Positions 14,614-24,040 of a stretch of DNA of 64,000 nucleotides are shown in pieces. This DNA comes from JAYQKL01 sp049890195 (GTDB taxonomy: Bacteria > Pseudomonadota > Alphaproteobacteria > RS24). The stretch covers positions 1-64,000 of the forward strand of contig JBMHBY010000005.1 of assembly GCA_049890195.1 (NCBI GenBank), read 5' to 3'. The notes below the pieces were generated by a model. The model saw nothing but the letters and a program-made list of their open reading frames with translations. It was not told the DNA's origin and searched no databases. The position numbers were made by a program, and so were the translations under genes. Numbering within the stretch: position 1 is the stretch's first letter; each line of letters opens with the position of its first letter.

Positions 14614-17553
14614 TTATTCGTCCTCGGTTGGGTCAGGGGCCTGCGTATCGTCGTCCGCCCCGTCTTCACCCTTCACATTATCTCCGCTTTCGTCCCCGTC
14701 AAGAGTTTCCGGTGGGGCGCCCTCCCCCTCCTCTTCACCATTGGCCTCATCACCAAGGCGAATGACCGACACCACACGGGCGTCGTCCTCGGTTTTGAAA
14801 ATGGTCACGCCTTGTGTGTTGCGTCCGGCGACACGAACGTCCTGAACCGGGGTTCTGATCAATGTGCCGCTGTTAGTGACCAGCATTATCTGGTCGTCGT
14901 CCTCAACCGGGAATGAGGCGATCAGCGGCCCGTTCCGTTCCGTTACCGTCATTGCGATAATGCCCTTGCCGCCGCGCTTGGACACACGGTATTCAAAGGC
15001 GGAGGAGCGCTTTCCGAAGCCGTTTTCACTGACGGTCAGCAGGAATTGTTCGCGCGCCCCCATTTCGGCATAGCGCTCAGGGCTCAAGACGGCCTCTTCA
15101 TCGGTTTCGGCGTCATCGGGCACGGGGGCCTCTTCAACATCACCATCCGTGGCACGGCGCAGCATGGCAGCCTGTTTGAGGTATGAATTGCGCTCGGCCG
15201 GTGTCGCATTGCTGTGCCGCAATATCGCCATGGAAATGGTTTCATCACCCTTGTCCATTTTGACACCGCGCACACCTGTCGAGTTCCGGCTCCTGAAAAC
15301 CCGCACATCTGTGACCGGGAAGCGGATGCACCGTCCAACATTTGTTGTCAGAAGAACATCATCCTCCTCTGTACACATCTGCACACCAATGATCTCCTCA
15401 CCCTCATCGGGTTTCATGGCGATTTTACCGGCCTTGTTGACATTGGTGAAATCGGACAGTTCATTGCGCCGGACATTGCCGAAAGAGGTGGCAAACATGA
15501 CATGGAAGTCAGACCAGCTGTCCTCATCTTTTGGCAGTGCCATGATCGCATTGATGGTCTCCCCCTCCTTCAAGGGCAACAGATTGATCATCGCCTTGCC
15601 GCGGGATTGCGGGCTGCCGGCCGGCAGTTTCCAGACTTTGAGTTTGTAAACCATGCCGTGTGTCGAGAAGAACAACACCGGCTGGTGCGTGTTGGCGACG
15701 AAGATGCGGGTGACGAAATCCTCGTCTTTGGTCGTCATGCCGGAGCGCCCCTTGCCGCCGCGACGTTGGGCGCGGTAGGTGGAGAGCGGCACACGCTTGA
15801 TGTAACCGGTGTGCGAAACCGTCACCACCATGTCTTCCTGCGGTATCAGGTCCTCATCATCGACATCCGCCTCATCCTCAATGATTTCCGTCCGGCGCGG
15901 AGTGGCAAACTCATCCCGCACCTCGACCAGTTCGGTGGAGATGATGTCCATGACCCGTTCACGGCTGCGCAGAATACTGAGCAGGTCCTCAATCAGGGAG
16001 CCAAGCTCACCAAGCTCCTCGGCGATTTCATCGCGGCCCATGGCGGTCAGACGCTGCAAACGCAGTTCCAAAATGGCCTTGGCCTGCGCTTCGCTGAGGT
16101 GAATTGTGCCATCTTCCAGAAGTTTGTGGCGTGGATCATCAATCAGGCGGATCAGATCGGCCACATCACTCGCCTTCCAAGCCTTGGTCATCAATTGCTC
16201 ACGGGCCGCCTGCGGCGACGGAGCTTTGCGGATCAGGGCGATAACCTCGTCAATATTGGCGACGGCAATGGCCAGACCAACCAGCACATGAGCCCGGTCC
16301 CGCGCTTTGTTCAGGTCGAATTTGGAACGCCGTGTGACGACCTCCTCCCGGAAGCTGATGAACGCCTGCAGAATGCCGCGAATGTTCATCTGTTCCGGCT
16401 TGCCGCTGTTCAGGGCCAGCATGTTTGCGCCGAAGCTGGTTTGCAGGGATGAATATTTGTAAAGCTGGTTCAAAACCACCTCACCCACGGCATCCTTTTT
16501 CAACTCAATGACGATACGCATGCCGTCACGGTCGGACTCGTCACGGATGTCCGAGATGCCTTCAATGACCTTTTCACGCACCAGTTCCGCGATTTTTTCG
16601 ATCATGGTGGTCTTGTTGACCTGATAGGGTATTTCGGTCACCACAATCGCATATCTGTCCTTGCGGATTTCCTCGATTTCAGCACGGCCACGCATGACAA
16701 TCGAGCCACGGCCGGTCATGCCAGCCGACAAGGCCCCACGCCGCCCGAGTATCTGTCCGCCTGTCGGGAAATCCGGTCCAGGGACAATGGCACAGATTTC
16801 CTCATCCGTTGTCTGCGGCGCCTCAATCAATTTCAGGGTCGCTTCAATCAATTCACCCAGATTATGCGGTGGAATGTTGGTTGCCATGCCGACGGCAATG
16901 CCGTTGGCGCCGTTGACCAGAAGGTTTGGATAACGCGCCGGCAGAACGACCGGTTCCTGTTCCGTATTGTCGTAATTGTCCTGAAAATTGACGGTGTCTT
17001 TTTCAATGTCCTGCAGAAGGGAATGGGCCGTTTTGTCCATCCGCACTTCCGTGTAGCGCATGGCGGCGGCCGGGTCACCGTCAATCGAGCCGAAATTGCC
17101 CTGCCCGTCGAGCAGAGGCATGCGCATGGAAAAGTCCTGCGCCATCCGGACCAAGGCATCATAAATCGACTGGTCACCATGAGGGTGGTATTTACCGATG
17201 ACGTCACCGACAACACGTGCCGATTTGCGGTACGGCTTGTTGTAGTCATAGCCGTTTTCATTCATCGAAAAGAGGATCCGGCGATGCACGGGTTTCAACC
17301 CGTCCCTGACGTCCGGCAAGGCCCGGCTGACAATTACGCTCATGGCATAATCGAGATAGCTGGCCTTCATTTCCTCTTCAATGTCAATCGGAGAGACATC
17401 AAACTCCGGTGGCAAAGCAGCTGCTTCCGCCGGGGGTGGCACGGACTTGTCACCGTCACCGGAGGCGTCCATTTCGTCCAAAGACTGACCGGTTTCTTTT
17501 TCGTTTACGTCGTCAGTTTCGTCGGACAAAACATCCCCTTCCATAAAGGTCAT
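14614..17553 (-). CDS. gyrA: DNA gyrase subunit A
   Basis: GyrA is the breakage-reunion subunit of gyrase (with GyrB), introducing negative supercoils. The product is about 979 residues, long because of an acidic N-terminal extension (about 50 residues), a linker in the C-terminal beta-pinwheel and an acidic tail. The catalytic tyrosine is in AAAMRYTEVRM, and the GyrA box QRRGGKG needed for DNA wrapping is intact. In the quinolone-binding region KYHPHGDQSIYDALVRM the residue matching E. coli Ser83 is Gln (codon 17170-17172), while Asp87 is kept. The start is uncertain: TTG at 17562, ATG at 17553 or ATG at 17544, none with a good ribosome-binding site. Confidence 0.97.
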   Translation of the reverse strand: MTFMEGDVLSDETDDVNEKETGQSLDEMDASGDGDKSVPPPAEAAALPPEFDVSPIDIEEEMKASYLDYAMSVIVSRALPDVRDGLKPVHRRILFSMNENGYDYNKPYRKSARVVGDVIGKYHPHGDQSIYDALVRMAQDFSMRMPLLDGQGNFGSIDGDPAAAMRYTEVRMDKTAHSLLQDIEKDTVNFQDNYDNTEQEPVVLPARYPNLLVNGANGIAVGMATNIPPHNLGELIEATLKLIEAPQTTDEEICAIVPGPDFPTGGQILGRRGALSAGMTGRGSIVMRGRAEIEEIRKDRYAIVVTEIPYQVNKTTMIEKIAELVREKVIEGISDIRDESDRDGMRIVIELKKDAVGEVVLNQLYKYSSLQTSFGANMLALNSGKPEQMNIRGILQAFISFREEVVTRRSKFDLNKARDRAHVLVGLAIAVANIDEVIALIRKAPSPQAAREQLMTKAWKASDVADLIRLIDDPRHKLLEDGTIHLSEAQAKAILELRLQRLTAMGRDEIAEELGELGSLIEDLLSILRSRERVMDIISTELVEVRDEFATPRRTEIIEDEADVDDEDLIPQEDMVVTVSHTGYIKRVPLSTYRAQRRGGKGRSGMTTKDEDFVTRIFVANTHQPVLFFSTHGMVYKLKVWKLPAGSPQSRGKAMINLLPLKEGETINAIMALPKDEDSWSDFHVMFATSFGNVRRNELSDFTNVNKAGKIAMKPDEGEEIIGVQMCTEEDDVLLTTNVGRCIRFPVTDVRVFRSRNSTGVRGVKMDKGDETISMAILRHSNATPAERNSYLKQAAMLRRATDGDVEEAPVPDDAETDEEAVLSPERYAEMGAREQFLLTVSENGFGKRSSAFEYRVSKRGGKGIIAMTVTERNGPLIASFPVEDDDQIMLVTNSGTLIRTPVQDVRVAGRNTQGVTIFKTEDDARVVSVIRLGDEANGEEEGEGAPPETLDGDESGDNVKGEDGADDDTQAPDPTEDE

Positions 17554-17588
17554 CCAAGCCAAGGTTTAGGCCCGGATTTAAGTAAATT

Positions 17589-17618
17589 ATCATAACATTT
17601 TCAGGCAATGAGTCGCAA
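17589..17618 (-). promoter_or_regulatory. Candidate sigma-70 promoter for gyrA
   Basis: On the minus strand TTGCGA (17618-17613) and TATGAT (17594-17589) are separated by 18 bp. Transcription would start about 30 bp before the gyrA ATG. The match is by eye only. Confidence 0.4.
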
Positions 17619-17677
17619 GCGATCCATAGGCAAAAAGGCAAACTGTGGATATAAATTAATTCAGTAAATACAGTAAC

Positions 17678-18928
17678 TTATATTGACATGTAATCTCTTG
17701 TGCGGGGCAATGAGACAAGGTCATTGGTGAGTTGAATTTGATAGACGACGCCATGACCTGTCCGGAACAAAAACTCACTGCTGACGAGATAAAAATCCCA
17801 CATGCGGAAAAACCTATCATCATACATTGATGTTATTTCCGCCTGGTTTTTATAAATGTTTTTCCGCCATGCTTTGAGTGTTTCTGCATAATGCAGACTC
17901 AGAACCTCAATATCGGTTACAACAAGTCCCGTTGAGGAAATCACATCCACAAGTTCAGACAGATGCGGTAAATACCCGCCAGGAAAGATATATTTCTGTA
18001 TCCAAGTGTTTTGTTTGCTGTAAATCTGTTTAACCGTGCTTGTCGGATATCCGATAGAATGAATCACCGCAACGCCATGCGGATTAAGCGATTGGGCAAC
18101 TTTACGGAAATAAGTCGGCAACAAACGCCGGCCAATATGTTCCAGCATCCCGACCGAAATAATACGATCAAATTTTTCGTTTACTGTGCGGTAATCCTGA
18201 AGATGAAAATGCACATTGTTGTTTTTATTTTTAGTCTGTGTGCGTGTTTTGGCATAATCATGCTGGTTTTCTGAGAGCGTAATACCATGCACTTCAGTGT
18301 TTTCAATTTCTCCGATAGATAGGGCAAGCCCGCCCCAGCCGCAGCCAATATCAAGTATCTTATGACCTGGCGACACCATGAGCTTATTCAAGAGGCGCTG
18401 TTTCTTCAGTTGTTGGGCATCCTCAAGTGTTTGCCCGGCGGTTTTGTAATAAGCGCAGCTGTAATTCATGTCCTGATCCAGAAACATGGCAAAGAACGCA
18501 TTGGACAGATCATAATGATGGGCAACATTCTGACGACTGTTTCGCAGAGTGTTCACACGCCAAAACGATTTGAGCAACTGGATTGTTTTTATGATCGGGG
18601 ATGACCAGGAATGGCTCCTTGTGACCTCCAGATTTTCATGAACCAGGAGGAAAAGATCCTCCAGAGACCCTTTTTCCAGCAGGATTTCTCCATCCATATA
18701 CCCTTTTCCCAAATGCAGATGAGGGTTGAAAAGGCATTCCCAAATTATCCGCCAACATGCAAATTTGAGTTTGACAGAGGGATGGCCTCCCTTTTTGGAC
18801 GCCAAGGTGATGGTTCTGCCGTCAGGCAGACCCATTTCCAAAGTCCCTGTATCCAGTTTTATGAATCCTGAAAAAAGGGTTTCAAGACAGGCTGAGGAAA
18901 GACTCCTCTCAGGTTTTGATGTGCTCAT
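17678..18928 (-). CDS. cfa: Cyclopropane-fatty-acyl-phospholipid synthase
   Basis: Cfa methylenates cis-unsaturated phospholipid acyl chains using SAM, usually in stationary phase or stress. The 416-residue product has an N-terminal lipid-binding domain and a class I methyltransferase domain from about residue 150, with NVAHHYDLSNAFFAMFLD, YSCAYYKTAGQTLEDAQ, the SAM motif LDIGCGWGGLALSI, SVGMLEHIG and YIFPGGYLPHLSEL. All are Cfa/CmaS hallmarks. I see no convincing ribosome-binding site before the ATG at 18928. It lies between gyrA and ssb on the same strand, with AT-rich gaps on both sides, and is probably transcribed separately. Confidence 0.93.
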   Translation of the reverse strand: MSTSKPERSLSSACLETLFSGFIKLDTGTLEMGLPDGRTITLASKKGGHPSVKLKFACWRIIWECLFNPHLHLGKGYMDGEILLEKGSLEDLFLLVHENLEVTRSHSWSSPIIKTIQLLKSFWRVNTLRNSRQNVAHHYDLSNAFFAMFLDQDMNYSCAYYKTAGQTLEDAQQLKKQRLLNKLMVSPGHKILDIGCGWGGLALSIGEIENTEVHGITLSENQHDYAKTRTQTKNKNNNVHFHLQDYRTVNEKFDRIISVGMLEHIGRRLLPTYFRKVAQSLNPHGVAVIHSIGYPTSTVKQIYSKQNTWIQKYIFPGGYLPHLSELVDVISSTGLVVTDIEVLSLHYAETLKAWRKNIYKNQAEITSMYDDRFFRMWDFYLVSSEFLFRTGHGVVYQIQLTNDLVSLPRTRDYMSI

Positions 18929-18982
18929 TAATCATTATTCTTATTTTTGTTGTTGTTTGAAAATGAATTGATGGCACGGCTG

Positions 18983-19441
18983 CTAGAAGGGAATCTCGTC
19001 GTCCATGCCACCGGCTGCGGCAGGACCGGCATCATCTGGTAAGGATGGAGTCGAAGCCGGGCCGGAAGCAAAGCTGTCGCCACCGCTGTTGCGGCTGTCC
19101 AGCATGGTCAGATTGCCGCCATACCCCTGCAGAACCACCTCAGTCGTATATTTGTCAACACCGTTTTGGTCCTGCCACTTACGGGTCTGCAGTTGGCCCT
19201 CAACATAAATCTTTGAGCCTTTCCGCAAATACTGCTCGGCAATTCTGGCCAAACCATCATTAAAAATGACAATGCGGTGCCATTCGGTTTTTTCGCGGCG
19301 CTCCCCCGTATTTTTGTCTTTCCAACTTTCGCTGGTCGCCAAGCTGAGGTTGCAGACCGGACGTCCGTCCTTGGTACTGCGGATTTCAGGGTCGGCACCG
19401 AGATTGCCGACAAGTATGACTTTGTTGATGGATCCTGCCAT
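18983..19441 (-). CDS. ssb: Single-stranded DNA-binding protein
   Basis: SSB coats single-stranded DNA in replication, repair and recombination. I start it at the ATG at 19441 (MAGSINKVILVGNLGADPE, 152 residues), which has AAGGAG 5 nt upstream; the open frame continues upstream without SSB character. It has an OB-fold (about 1-110) with RFSLATSE-like SLATSESWKDKNTGERREKT, WHRIVIFN and YVEGQLQTRKWQDQ, then a Gly/Ser/Pro-rich linker and the conserved acidic tip DDEIPF that binds partner proteins. It is divergent from uvrA and shares its upstream region, which holds a LexA box. Confidence 0.96.
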   Translation of the reverse strand: MAGSINKVILVGNLGADPEIRSTKDGRPVCNLSLATSESWKDKNTGERREKTEWHRIVIFNDGLARIAEQYLRKGSKIYVEGQLQTRKWQDQNGVDKYTTEVVLQGYGGNLTMLDSRNSGGDSFASGPASTPSLPDDAGPAAAGGMDDEIPF

Positions 19442-19557
19442 GTTTTTCTCCTTATCTAGCTTCACCCTAGGTGAGGATTCTGTGTCCTGCCATTTTTTTT
19501 TAAGTGCTTGGTCGCGCAAGCTTCATCATGAGTTCCAAATTTGTGGACAACTTATCT

Positions 19558-19572
19558 GTTCTTGTTATGTTC
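19558..19572. promoter_or_regulatory. LexA (SOS) box, GTTC-N7-GTTC
   Basis: GTTC-TTGTTAT-GTTC matches exactly the direct-repeat LexA operator described for Alphaproteobacteria (GTTC-N7-GTTC). It lies 100 bp before the uvrA start and about 115 bp before the ssb start, so it could control either or both genes. Both are classical SOS genes. Confidence 0.85.
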
Positions 19573-19672
19573 ACATAAAGCCAATTGCTAATCAAGCAAA
19601 TTCAACAACCCCTGCATACGCCTTTGCCAAACACAGCCGACGTGCTATTTCACAGTGAGGAGAAGAACCAAT

Positions 19673-22573
19673 ATGAGCGCCAAAAAGAAAATTCTGCCTC
19701 AGGCGAAAAAAATCAAAATTGCCGGCGCAAGAGAGCATAATCTCAAAAACATCAGTGTGGAACTGCCACGCGATGAACTAATCGTCATCACCGGTCTGTC
19801 AGGGTCCGGAAAATCATCTCTGGCCTTCGACACAATCTATGCCGAGGGCCAGAGGCGTTATGTTGAAAGCCTGTCAGCCTATGCCCGGCAATTTCTTGAA
19901 ATGATGCAGAAACCGGATGTGGATCAAATTGACGGTCTCAGTCCCGCCATTTCCATTGAACAGAAAACCACATCAAAAAACCCCCGTTCAACTGTTGGCA
20001 CAGTCACGGAGATCTATGATTATCTGCGCTTGCTGTTCGCCCGCATCGGTATCCCCTACTCTCCAGCGACCGGACTGCCGATTGAAAGCCAGACCGTGTC
20101 ACAAATGGTCGATCGGGTTATGGCGCTTGAAGAAGGAACGCGTCTTTACCTGCTGGCACCGATTGTCAGGGACCGCAAAGGTGAATACCGCAAGGATTTC
20201 GCTGAACTGCAAAAGCGCGGGTTTCAGAGGGTCAAAGTGGACGGCACCTATTATGAAATTTCTGAGGTTCCGGCTCTCGATAAAAAATACAAGCATGACA
20301 TTGATGTTGTGGTGGACCGGATTGTCGTCAAACCCGATCTCGGCAACCGCGTGGCGGACAGTCTGGAAATCGCACTCAATCTGACGGATGGTCTGGCGGT
20401 TGCGGAGTTTGCCGACAGCAAGGGCGAAGACGCACCGGAACGTCTGACGTTTTCAGCCAATTTCGCCTGTCCGGTGTCCGGCTTTACGATAGATGAAATC
20501 GAGCCGCGGCTGTTCTCCTTCAACAACCCGGTCGGTGCCTGTTCGGCCTGCGATGGTTTGGGGACGCAGTTTTTCATCAATCCCGAGGCCATTGTGCCGG
20601 ACGGCACCTTGTCGCTGCGCAAGGGGGCAATCGTCCCCTGGGCCAAAAGCGGGACATCCTCGCCATATTTCACCCAGACGCTTGAAAGCCTGTCGAAACA
20701 ATACGGGTTTTCCATGGAAGACCCTTGGAACAAGCTGGATGCAGCGGTGCAACAGCTCATATTGTTCGGAACCGGAGATGAAATCGTGACCTTCATCTAT
20801 GATGACGGAATGCGCAGCTTCAAGACCAAAAAACCGTTTGAGGGGGTCGTCGGCAATCTGGAGCGCCGCTATCGGGAAACCGACAGTTCCTGGATCAGGG
20901 AGGAGATTGAAAAATTCCAGTCCAAGACGGACTGTGAAAAATGCGGTGGTTATCGGTTGAAAGAGGAGGCTTTGTGCATCAAACTTGTCGACCATCATAT
21001 CGGCCAGGTAACGGATATGTCGATCCGGGACGCCAATGACTGGTTCACCGGCCTCGACAAAAAGCTGACGAAAAAACAAAAGGACATTGCCGGACGTATT
21101 TTGAAGGAAATTCGAGACCGGTTGTCGTTCCTCAATGATGTCGGGCTGGACTATCTGTCGATGTCACGGACATCCGGCACCCTGTCGGGCGGCGAGAGCC
21201 AGCGCATCCGTCTGGCGTCGCAGATCGGGTCGGGTCTGACCGGTGTGCTGTATGTTCTGGACGAACCCTCCATCGGCCTGCACCAGCGCGACAATGACCG
21301 CCTGCTGGAAACCCTGACGCGGCTGCGTGACCTCGGCAATACGGTGATCGTGGTTGAACACGACGAAGACGCCATCCGGACGGCGGATTATGTTCTGGAC
21401 ATCGGCCCCGGTGCCGGTGTTCATGGCGGAGAAGTCGTAGCCAAAGGCTCACCCGGGCAAATCATGAAATCCAAAAAAAGCCTGACCGGAAAATATCTGA
21501 CCGGGGAGATGAGTGTACCTGTTCCGGCGCAAAGGCGGCCAAAAACAGCACGTCGTCTGGAACTGGTCGGGGCAACCGGCAACAACCTCAAAAATGTATC
21601 CGCCGAAATCCCGCTTGGCACCTTCACCTGTGTCACAGGGGTGTCCGGCGGCGGCAAATCCACCATGCTGCTGGACACCATTTACAAGGCGATTGCCCGC
21701 AAGCTGAACAATGCGCGTGACCTCCCCGCCCCGCACAAAGAGATCAAGGGGGTGGAGAACCTCGACAAGGTGATCGACATTGACCAGTCCCCGATCGGGC
21801 GCACGCCGCGCTCCAACCCTGCCACCTATACCGGCGCCTTCACCCCGATACGAGAATGGTTCGCCGGGCTGCCGGAGGCGAAGATGCGCGGTTACAAACC
21901 CGGCCGCTTTTCGTTCAACGTAAAGGGCGGGCGCTGTGAGGCGTGTCAGGGTGACGGGGTGATCAAGATTGAAATGCATTTCCTGCCGGATGTCTATGTT
22001 GAGTGCGATGCCTGCCACGGCAAACGCTACAACCGCGAAACTCTGGAGATCCGCTTCAAGGACAAGAACATCTCAGATGTCCTTGAGATGACCGTCGATG
22101 AGGCGGCGGGATTCTTCAAGGCCGTCCCCTCCATCCGCGACAAGATGGTGACACTGCAACGGGTCGGGCTGGGCTACATCAAGGTCGGGCAACAGGCCAC
22201 CACATTGTCGGGTGGTGAGGCGCAGCGCGTCAAACTGGCCAAGGAGTTGTCCAAGCGCGCCACCGGGCGCACATTGTATATTCTCGACGAACCAACAACG
22301 GGTTTGCATTTTCATGATGTCGCCAAACTTCTGGAGGTGCTGCACGAATTGGTTGACACCGGCAATACGGTGACGGTGATTGAGCACAATCTGGAGGTCA
22401 TCAAGACGGCGGACTGGATCATTGACCTTGGGCCGAACGGCGGCGACGGCGGCGGGGAGATCGTTGCCTGCGGCACACCGGAGGACGTGGCCGCCGAAAA
22501 ACGCAGTTATACAGGGCAATATCTCGCCAAAATGCTGAAATCCCGAAAACCGACCCGCACCGCGGCGGAATAA
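19673..22573 (+). CDS. uvrA: Excinuclease ABC subunit A
   Basis: UvrA is the damage-sensing ATPase of nucleotide excision repair, working with UvrB and UvrC. The product (966 residues from the ATG at 19673; GAGGAG lies 10 nt upstream) has two ABC modules: Walker A GLSGSGKSSL and GVSGGGKSTM, and signatures LSGGESQRIRLA and LSGGEAQRVKLA. Zinc modules are visible as CSACDGLG, CEKCGGYRL and CEACQGDG...CDACHGKRYN. Length is normal (about 940-970). A LexA box upstream predicts DNA-damage induction. trmFO follows at 39 bp on the same strand. Confidence 0.97.
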   Translation: MSAKKKILPQAKKIKIAGAREHNLKNISVELPRDELIVITGLSGSGKSSLAFDTIYAEGQRRYVESLSAYARQFLEMMQKPDVDQIDGLSPAISIEQKTTSKNPRSTVGTVTEIYDYLRLLFARIGIPYSPATGLPIESQTVSQMVDRVMALEEGTRLYLLAPIVRDRKGEYRKDFAELQKRGFQRVKVDGTYYEISEVPALDKKYKHDIDVVVDRIVVKPDLGNRVADSLEIALNLTDGLAVAEFADSKGEDAPERLTFSANFACPVSGFTIDEIEPRLFSFNNPVGACSACDGLGTQFFINPEAIVPDGTLSLRKGAIVPWAKSGTSSPYFTQTLESLSKQYGFSMEDPWNKLDAAVQQLILFGTGDEIVTFIYDDGMRSFKTKKPFEGVVGNLERRYRETDSSWIREEIEKFQSKTDCEKCGGYRLKEEALCIKLVDHHIGQVTDMSIRDANDWFTGLDKKLTKKQKDIAGRILKEIRDRLSFLNDVGLDYLSMSRTSGTLSGGESQRIRLASQIGSGLTGVLYVLDEPSIGLHQRDNDRLLETLTRLRDLGNTVIVVEHDEDAIRTADYVLDIGPGAGVHGGEVVAKGSPGQIMKSKKSLTGKYLTGEMSVPVPAQRRPKTARRLELVGATGNNLKNVSAEIPLGTFTCVTGVSGGGKSTMLLDTIYKAIARKLNNARDLPAPHKEIKGVENLDKVIDIDQSPIGRTPRSNPATYTGAFTPIREWFAGLPEAKMRGYKPGRFSFNVKGGRCEACQGDGVIKIEMHFLPDVYVECDACHGKRYNRETLEIRFKDKNISDVLEMTVDEAAGFFKAVPSIRDKMVTLQRVGLGYIKVGQQATTLSGGEAQRVKLAKELSKRATGRTLYILDEPTTGLHFHDVAKLLEVLHELVDTGNTVTVIEHNLEVIKTADWIIDLGPNGGDGGGEIVACGTPEDVAAEKRSYTGQYLAKMLKSRKPTRTAAE

Positions 22574-22612
22574 CCCTTTGCTGAAACCTTTGTTTTGTGT
22601 ATCACTCAGCCT

Positions 22613-24040
22613 ATGAGTGACCCCAGAAACGCGACAAAGAAACTCCATGTCATCGGCGGTGGATTGGCCGGGTCGGAGGCGGCGCATCAGGCAAGCCGTA
22701 TGGGCGTGCCTGTTGTGCTCCACGAAATGCGCCCCAAACGCAAAACCGACGCCCATGTGACAGACGGGCTGGCGGAACTGGTTTGCTCCAATTCCTTCCG
22801 CTCCGATGACTCGGACACCAATGCCGTCGGTCTGCTGCATGCGGAACTGCGCCGCTCTGACAGTCTGATCATGGATTGCGCCGACACCCACCAGGTGCCC
22901 GCCGGCGGCGCATTGGCGGTTGACCGCGAAGGGTTTTCACAAAGTGTGACTGCAGCACTTGAAACCAATCCGCTGGTTGAGATCAGCCGCGCGGAGGTCA
23001 CCGAAATCCCCGCCGATTGGGAGCAGGTGATTGTGGCCACCGGCCCCCTCACCTCGCCGGCCTTATCGGATTACATTTCCTCCCTGACCGGCGACGACAA
23101 GCTCGCCTTTTTTGATGCCATCGCACCGATTGTCTATCATGACAGCATCAATATGGATGTGTGCTGGGCGCAGTCGCGTTACGACAAAGCCGGCCCGGGC
23201 GGCACCGGCAAGGATTACATCAACTGTCCGATGACCGAAGCCCAGTACAATGCCTTCCTTGATGCTCTGCTCGCCTCCGATACGGCTGATTTCAAGGAAT
23301 GGGAAAAGGACACGCCTTATTTCAACGGTTGCCTGCCGATTGAGGTGATGGCGGCACGCGGCCGCGAGACCCTGCGGCATGGCCCGATGAAACCGAAGGG
23401 TCTGACCAACGCCCATCAGCCGGACATCAAGCCTTATGCGGTCGTGCAACTGCGTCAAGACAATGCATTGGGCACGCTGTACAATATTGTCGGTTTCCAG
23501 ACAAAACTGAAATACGGCGCGCAGGCTGACGTGCTGAAACTGATCCCGGGGCTGGAAGAGGCCCGCTTTGCGCGTCTGGGCGGCATGCACCGCAATACGT
23601 TCCTTAATTCACCAAGCCTGCTCGACCCGACATTACGTCTCAAGGCGGCTGAAAGATTGCGCTTTGCCGGCCAGATCACCGGGGTTGAGGGCTATGTTGA
23701 AAGCACCGCCATCGGCCTTCTTGCCGGTCGGTTCGCTGCAGCGGAGATGCAGGGCATATCATTACCCTCCCCGCCGGTTACGACAGCCTTTGGTGCCCTT
23801 CTCGCCCATATCACGGTTAATGCCGACAGCAGCACCTTTCAGCCCATGAACATCAATTTCGGACTGATGCCGGAGATGCCTGCTGTATCCCCTGACATGC
23901 TGATTGATGAGTCAGGCAACAGATTAAAAGGCAAAGCCAGACATCAGGCCAAAAAAGCAGCCAGAAAAACCGGATTTACCAGCCGGGCAAAAGCTGATTT
24001 CACATCCTGGGAGCTTTCCATGTCGGATATTCAAAGCTAA
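22613..24040 (+). CDS. trmFO: Methylenetetrahydrofolate--tRNA-(uracil-5-)-methyltransferase
   Basis: TrmFO forms 5-methyluridine 54 in the tRNA T-loop using methylene-THF and FADH2, in place of SAM-dependent TrmA. The 475-residue protein starts (ATG 22613) with MSDPRNATKKLHVIGGGLAGSEAA, an FAD-binding motif, followed by VCSNSFRSDD, KDYINCPMTEAQYNAF, KPYAVVQLRQDN and GVEGYVESTAIGLLAGRFAA, all TrmFO-specific. Its stop overlaps the stop of the convergent squalene/phytoene-synthase-like gene: the four bases CTAA at 24037-24040 encode both. Confidence 0.95.
   Translation: MSDPRNATKKLHVIGGGLAGSEAAHQASRMGVPVVLHEMRPKRKTDAHVTDGLAELVCSNSFRSDDSDTNAVGLLHAELRRSDSLIMDCADTHQVPAGGALAVDREGFSQSVTAALETNPLVEISRAEVTEIPADWEQVIVATGPLTSPALSDYISSLTGDDKLAFFDAIAPIVYHDSINMDVCWAQSRYDKAGPGGTGKDYINCPMTEAQYNAFLDALLASDTADFKEWEKDTPYFNGCLPIEVMAARGRETLRHGPMKPKGLTNAHQPDIKPYAVVQLRQDNALGTLYNIVGFQTKLKYGAQADVLKLIPGLEEARFARLGGMHRNTFLNSPSLLDPTLRLKAAERLRFAGQITGVEGYVESTAIGLLAGRFAAAEMQGISLPSPPVTTAFGALLAHITVNADSSTFQPMNINFGLMPEMPAVSPDMLIDESGNRLKGKARHQAKKAARKTGFTSRAKADFTSWELSMSDIQS

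Noticed and set aside
15214..16452. Long open frame (412 codons) on the plus strand opposite gyrA
   Set aside because: It is fully antisense to a certain gyrA gene, has no family motif or ribosome-binding site, and reflects codon bias of the real gene.
22073..22891. 272-codon open frame opposite the uvrA/trmFO junction
   Set aside because: It spans two certain genes in antisense and has no motif support.
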